NCBI GenBank assembly: GCA_964030475.1
Contig: CAXIPT010000002.1
Coordinates: forward strand, 7,601,513 to 7,665,512
Source of the DNA: Tethya wilhelma
Lineage: Eukaryota; Porifera; Demospongiae; Tethyida; Tethyidae
Length of the DNA: 64,000 bases
Reading direction: 5' to 3'
In this document: positions 59,401-64,000 of the stretch, in pieces
Layout of the letters: every line of letters starts with the position of its first letter
Numbering within the stretch: position 1 is the stretch's first letter
Program-made: the position numbers and the translations under genes
Notes under the pieces: model-generated
What the model saw: only the letters and a program-made list of their open reading frames with translations
What the model was told of the DNA's origin: nothing
Databases searched by the model: none

Positions 59401-62400
59401 GACTCTAGTCTTCAACCTCTTTCCTCTACTTCTACTGGGTCTCTACCCTTGCAAGTGCTTCCAGAAGTTTCTCTCTGTCTGTAAACTTCAGAACAGAACT
59501 CTACGTACATTCATGAACACATTTCAACTAGTGTTTAAGACACATCCATCTGATTTAAGATTCTTTGCTGCAATTTATCTCTTTCTAAGAATCATTACAC
59601 TAATGCTTACACTTGTGTACAAAGGAGGAGCATTTCTACCAATGGGAGGGATACTGGTCATTGTGTTTGCCCTGGCGATTGCTCTAATCAAACCCTACAA
59701 AGTTGTATGGCACAACTACATTGATGCAGTACTGAATTTAATATTTGGAATTATTTTACTGGCAGTGCCCCTTGGTACATACATACATGACAATGTTCTC
59801 AATGATAGATATGTCCACAAATTCTACACTATTGTTCCTTTACTGGTATTAGTAATTCACCCACTGTATGGAGTAGGACTGATAATATATGCCTTCATAC
59901 CGAAAAAGATTCTTCAAGCTATCAGCACCAAGTGCACCACTATCTACCATCACCTTAGAAATAATGATCATGATGAAAGTACTACAGCACTACTGCCTGA
60001 TCGCCTGGCAAACCCCAGTGACCCAGAGTATGCTCCACTGTTAGATACAGTGGACCACACTATATGAAAGAAAATTGAACATATTGAATTAAGCGGCTGA
60101 TTTCAGTTAGTTTAATGCTTGTGTGCATGTGTGTGTATCTTTATGCATTATTGAGTGAAGTTTTCTATGCATATAGCTAGGGTATCTTAGAATGTAGTGT
60201 CCAGTTGATTTGCATGTATACTAATAGGCTACGTATGAATCCCATACGATCCTCCACCTATATGGCAAACTTTACAAAACAAGAAATTTTCACTTTCTAA
60301 AGTGGCAAAAAAATCATAACCTTTTTTTCTAGGACTTCTGTGTGCTGTTATATTACACTGAGTCCTTACCGTTATAATTTTTCTTAATTTTTTAGTACAC
60401 AGTGTCTAAATAATTACATGTTTATGGATTAATGGATTATTACAAGTATAGTAAAAATTTCATAAAAATGAGCAGTGTAGGAATGGGCAGTGCTGTAAAA
60501 GTAAGGAAACAAGGCATGCATGTCGCAATCAGTTCGGCACATGACTACTTCATTTTTATTTTAAATTCCTCATGCATCCTGTCAAATGAAATATTGAAAC
60601 AATACTGTACATGATGGTTGATATGATAATGGTTTGAAGTCATAGATCGTGCAACCAATCAGTATGTTGGCTCCAAGCAAGCAACCTAGGCAATGCTGTT
60701 ATGGTGATTAACTCTCAAAACCCTTAGTTTAAATCGAACCACTTGGGCTTTAAAATGAAGTAGTCATGTGCCGAACTGATTGCGACATGCATGCCTTGTT
60801 TACTTACATTTTACAGCACTGCCCATTCCTACACTGCTAATTTTTATGAAATTTTTACTATACTTGTTCATTCACTTTTTTAAACAGTAAAATCTGAAAG
60901 CTATCAGAGACTGGTTAGTCCCTACAAAAACTTGAGTAGCAACAGTGGTCAGTTTGCTAAGCGCATGCGCATTTAATGCCACGTGGATAGATAGCGACCT
61001 TTGAACTCTACCTATAAAAGATGGCTGCATTGAAGTGTATGAATTTATATACAAGTTTTAAAAGCTTTCTAGCTCTTGTTTTGACACATTTAGGCAGTAA
61101 ACGGCTAAAGATCCTAGTTCGGATGAAAAGAAGTTACTTTGTGTGGTCAAAACTAGCTCAACGCCTTCTGTTTCCCTGGAAATGGTGTTCAAGTAAGTCA
61201 GTAAGTCAGTAAGTAAGTAAGGAAGTAAGGAAGTAAGTAAGTAAGTGAGAACAAAAATGCGTGGGCGTAGCTTCTGACTAGCACTCTCAACGAGTGCAAT
61301 AGGAAAGTTTCTGTGAGCTTTAGGCTGACAAGCTGTTGGTAATCTGTCTAAGAGAGCTTCTGAGCAAGTTTGGAGGTTTAACATTGTCTTGCTAGATTTT
61401 TATGGTGATAAGCATTTTGTATTGTGTCTATGGGACAGTACGTCGGCCCATTCCTACTATACATACTACTGTACGTATGATAATTAAGTGACACCAAATA
61501 TTTCGATGGAACAACTTACATCCCATCCTTTGTAGGAAGGCACGACATCTCTGCTTGCAACGGCCAGAGAAACTTGTCCAATAAAACTATATATAACAAA
61601 CACACATGTAAACAAGGTGTGTCTTTGTATTCAAGACATATTCAATCCATACTCATGCGAACATAATTTATACGATCAAGTACTATAACAATTTATTATA
61701 GAAATTGTCCTAATACATGATCCCCTAGTATACATCACTGTACAATGGTGATTATACCCATTGAAGCACTACAATTTTGATCTTTATATTATGATGTATA
61801 GATAATTTTATCACCTGAAGTGGGGCAGGAGCTCTTCTGTTTTGTGCATAGCATCTCTGACACTGTTTCATCAGCATCTTGATATCCTAAGATTGAATTT
61901 GTGTGCCATAATACACATGTTAGTAGGCAGGCTAGCTAAAAGTACTCCTGAAAGTACTCATCAGTATCAATCGTTTCAAAATATTATTATAATAATTATC
62001 TGATGATCTTTACCATATCTAATGCACAATGTCAGCAAAATCAAACCTAAAATCAAAAAAAAAAAAAACATTTTTGCACACTATACTAAATTTCCATGAT
62101 TGTCAAATCATGCAATGGTGATTAATTCATTGATGATAATAATTTATGAAAATATACCACTTATAAAAGAGAGAGTGGTCTGGATATATGAAGCTACCGA
62201 GACAATATCATATGTACATAATTATGGTCATACGTGTATAGTAGGAATGGGCTGAATGTTTCTATAACACATGCAGTACAAAATGTTCAATGAATTATGA
62301 TCATCGAAAACCATTGCAAGTAAGTCTTTACACGTACTTAGAGTCTCTCCCAGACAGATTATCAATTCTAAGTAAGGCTCAAAACAGTACCTTATCTGTC

Positions 62401-63703
62401 ATTAGATCTTCATATCCAAAGTCAATAGCCACTTTGATGGAGCTAGCACCCTCATCTGACATCATCTTGAACTTCTTTTTCTTGGGCTCAGAACATGACT
62501 CTATAATAATTCCAATTCAAATAAGAAGTAGGGTGTTTATCAATTATAGAGTGAGAAGGTGTGCTCTGAAAACAAACCTTCTGTTCCAATTAATAATTCT
62601 CGCTTTCTACTTTTCTTATCTCCTTTTGCCTCCTCTGTGTCTTCCTTGGTTGCTGCTAATGCACGGAGATGACGTTTCTCCTTCTCTTCTTGTTTCTTTC
62701 TCCTACAATGATGAGACAATTACGGACCATTTGCCAATCATTCCATAACGGGCAGTCTACAGTATAGCACGTTCAATGATATATAGTAGCATATCACAGT
62801 TGTACCTATACAAACATACATAGCATGTGATGGTAGAAATGTACAAAGAGCTATAGTAAGTTCAGAATAAATTCCAAAGCACAACTGGTAACCATTTTGG
62901 ATTGAATGCAGTGAAAATAATAGTATTGATTTAATCCTGAATCAATGGTTGACACTATAAATTATACTGCCGGATGCAACACAGTACGTCCCAATTCATG
63001 GTATGGTTCAGTGATATCCATAGGACTAGCTATAGCACAAAGTCCATCTAGTGTGGGAATGCTGCCGGAAGTGAAATAATGAGATTCATGCCATACTTTT
63101 TCTATGGAACAAAATAGCTAACTTTTGATTGGTAAAGCGTAGAAAACTGGAAAAGCAACCAAATGAACGGGGAGAAGGAGTATTTTCCAAAGGTGCTTGA
63201 AATTTTGATATCGGTTGAATATTAGCTAAGAAAGTTATTCGATTTTTTCTACCAGCATTCTCAAACAAGATGCATGGACTTTAGTGCAGGGTCAGTGTAC
63301 AAAAATAACATGACCTGTGTGCCAATATGATGTGTACAAACATTATAGTGTACCTCATAGCTTCTTCTCTTCTCTGTAACCGTTTCATTTTCTTCCATTG
63401 GTTTTTGCTCATCCCCTCTGGTCTCTCCTCCTCCTCCTCCTCCTCATGCTGGTGGCTCCTGAGAGACACCTGAGAGACATCCATGGGCTTCTCCTTGACT
63501 ATACCTTCATCAGTATCATCACCAGAAGGCTGACAGTCTGCTAAGTGGTGACTTGCTTGAGTTGTATGACTTGAAGTTGACTGAATGAGCATTGTAGGAG
63601 GCGGGCCAGTCACTCTTCTTGAATGTCCAGTGAGGTGCTCTTCATGAGGTGCATGAGTAAGGTCTTCAGTTGCAACGTCTTCAGTATAGTGTTCTGAGCT
63701 CAT
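53439..63703 (-). CDS. TRMT10: tRNA (guanine-9-N1)-methyltransferase, TRMT10 family
   Basis: Nine minus-strand exons: 63703-63354, 62702-62578, 62500-62391, 61886-61815, 61586-61520, 54984-54897, 54788-54730, 53725-53620, 53563-53439; about 367 residues, close to animal TRMT10A. The start is acidic and low-complexity, then comes a lysine-rich helix ([20 protein letters not shown]). The SPOUT methyltransferase core follows: [63 protein letters not shown] (signature SAM-binding loop), [20 protein letters not shown] and VFEILL..DWRKAF at the end. The enzyme uses S-adenosylmethionine to methylate N1 of purine 9 in tRNA. The 67-nt exon 61586-61520 breaks phase: its start fits one frame (FYWTSFSG) and its end another (VPSYKGWD), so there is an apparent one-nucleotide frameshift. 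The 6.5-kb intron 5 contains a receptor gene on the other strand. Confidence 0.9.
53995..54065. repeat. short tandem GATCTATGAT repeat
   Basis: ATGATCTATGAT words are repeated four times in an intron of TRMT10, beside a small hairpin (TTTCAACTATAATATAGTTG). Confidence 0.6.
55843..56195. mobile_element. 353-bp TIR element with GCATA duplication
   Basis: Left end CAGTGGCGTATCCAGGATTT and right end CTGGATACGCCACTG are inverted over 15 bp. GCATA flanks both sides (55838-55842 and 56196-56200). CAGTGGCGTA ends are widespread in invertebrate non-autonomous DNA transposons. The 5-bp duplication does not match hAT (8 bp), so I leave the superfamily open. It lies in intron 5 of TRMT10. Confidence 0.8.
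56548..56802 (+). pseudogene. C-terminal relic of the membrane receptor at 58239-60067
   Basis: The protein matches the end of the downstream gene: [14 protein letters not shown], then [15 protein letters not shown] against [18 protein letters not shown] identity is high over about 240 bp (TTCACCCACTGTATGGA at both sites), with small indels and a changed frame near its start. Only the C-terminus remains, pointing to a tandem duplication of the receptor. Confidence 0.75.
56902..57741. mobile_element. repeat B plus A, reverse orientation, left flank of the receptor gene
   Basis: B reversed from TCATACGTACGGTAGTACGT at 56902, then A at 57367-57741. It is the inverted partner of 60443-61484, on the opposite side of the receptor gene. 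Confidence 0.8.
58239..60067 (+). CDS. multi-pass cysteine-rich membrane receptor (sponge family), one frameshift
   Basis: ATG at 58239 opens a clear signal peptide ([13 protein letters not shown], cleavage near TAGA). The ectodomain is cysteine-rich: [16 protein letters not shown], then [20 protein letters not shown] frameshift near 58590-58613 moves to the second frame, which continues [28 protein letters not shown] and about nine hydrophobic segments (for example [77 protein letters not shown]). The C-terminus ends in DPEYAPLL. In all about 610 residues. Ligand and signalling role are unknown. It lies inside intron 5 of TRMT10 on the opposite strand, and inverted repeat units flank it. The frameshift may be real or a sequence error. 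Confidence 0.65.
60443..61484. mobile_element. repeat A plus B, right flank of the receptor gene
   Basis: A at 60443-60866, B at 60867-61484, ending ATACTACTGTACGTATGATA. B contains a long (AAGT)n microsatellite, 61192-61246. Confidence 0.8.
62215..62395. repeat. fragment of repeat B overlapping TRMT10 exon 3 edge
   Basis: GTATAGTAGGAATGGGC and then diverged B sequence up to about 62390, next to the 5' splice site of the TRMT10 exon at 62391. Only the outer end of B is present. Confidence 0.55.
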
Positions 63704-64000
63704 TTTGGAGTGAATTTGTCCATGCTGTCCCAATTCGTTTTTACACACTTTACGGTAAAGGGTCGTCAAAACAAATAACATAGACAGATCTATAAGCTTA
63801 CAGTACATGACAAACAAAATTCTGATCGAGGATTACATGCATGCATTTTTTTCAAAAAGATTTGAGTATAAACATTATTCTGTTAATTAGCTATAATTAT
63901 GCATGATGCATGCATAATGCATGCAAGTGCCAAAATTGATACACGCCTATAGTTTCAGTATTATTTTAGGCTGGCACAATACACTCATTAATATTTTTTT
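63704..64000. other. upstream flank of TRMT10
   Basis: Likely contains the 5' UTR and promoter of TRMT10. I see no TATA-type motif at a convincing position. GCATGCATAATGCATGCA near 63905 is a small palindrome. Confidence 0.35.

Overview
The window looks like invertebrate animal nuclear DNA, most likely from a demosponge, with Amphimedon queenslandica or a close relative as my best guess from gene content and style. The DNA is AT-rich. Genes have many short introns with clear GT/AG junctions. Gene families include NACHT-LRR receptors with Death domains, MIB/HERC2 plus ZZ zinc-finger modules, and a cysteine-rich multi-pass membrane family that I associate with sponges. Eight isolated N characters (1567, 7695, 14360, 19078, 25047, 26894, 34089, 35421) behave as contig joins rather than single unknown bases, because sequence identity changes abruptly at most of them. 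Distances and orientations across them should not be trusted.

Layout. 1-15.3 kb is almost entirely repeats: a reverse-transcriptase remnant cut by a CACTA-like transposon end, an eight-exon unknown gene beside that end, several TIR elements, and two identical 981-bp inverted arms that point to a mis-oriented contig (7696-14359). 15.8-18.0 kb holds a large VHL-box (Elongin BC/Cul2) protein exon, followed by a decayed sponge membrane-receptor fragment. 20.1-26.9 kb is a minus-strand gene (G1) with the end of an LRR, MIB/HERC2, ZZ, a second MIB/HERC2 and a Death domain. It carries a copia retrotransposon in an intron and a 677-bp TIR element inside an exon. 26.9-31.5 kb is a non-LTR retrotransposon with a foldback element inserted in it. 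32.0-33.4 kb is a three-exon gene with a PD-(D/E)XK-like nuclease signature. 34.1-36.5 kb has two inverted copies of one transposon end. 37.9-44.6 kb is the fuller paralogue (G2), NACHT-LRR-MIB-ZZ-MIB plus a possible start of a Death domain, on one reading frame apart from a single in-frame TGA. 46.0-51.1 kb is a second copy of the same LINE. 52.75-53.08 kb is a small intronless T5orf172/GIY-YIG-like gene. 53.4-63.7 kb is a nine-exon tRNA m1G9 methyltransferase gene (TRMT10 family). Its 6.5-kb intron contains an oppositely oriented multi-pass membrane receptor gene flanked by long inverted repeats.

Most interesting signals: (i) a tandem pair of genes fusing an innate-immune NLR to a MIB/HERC2-ZZ ubiquitin-ligase-type module and, in G1, a Death domain; (ii) tiny perfect hairpins (38-49 bp) flanked by 8-9 bp direct repeats, which look like ultra-short transposed units; (iii) a receptor gene enclosed by long inverted repeats inside a housekeeping intron; (iv) an unknown spliced gene next to a CACTA-like terminus. 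All functions are read from sequence by eye and no searches were run.
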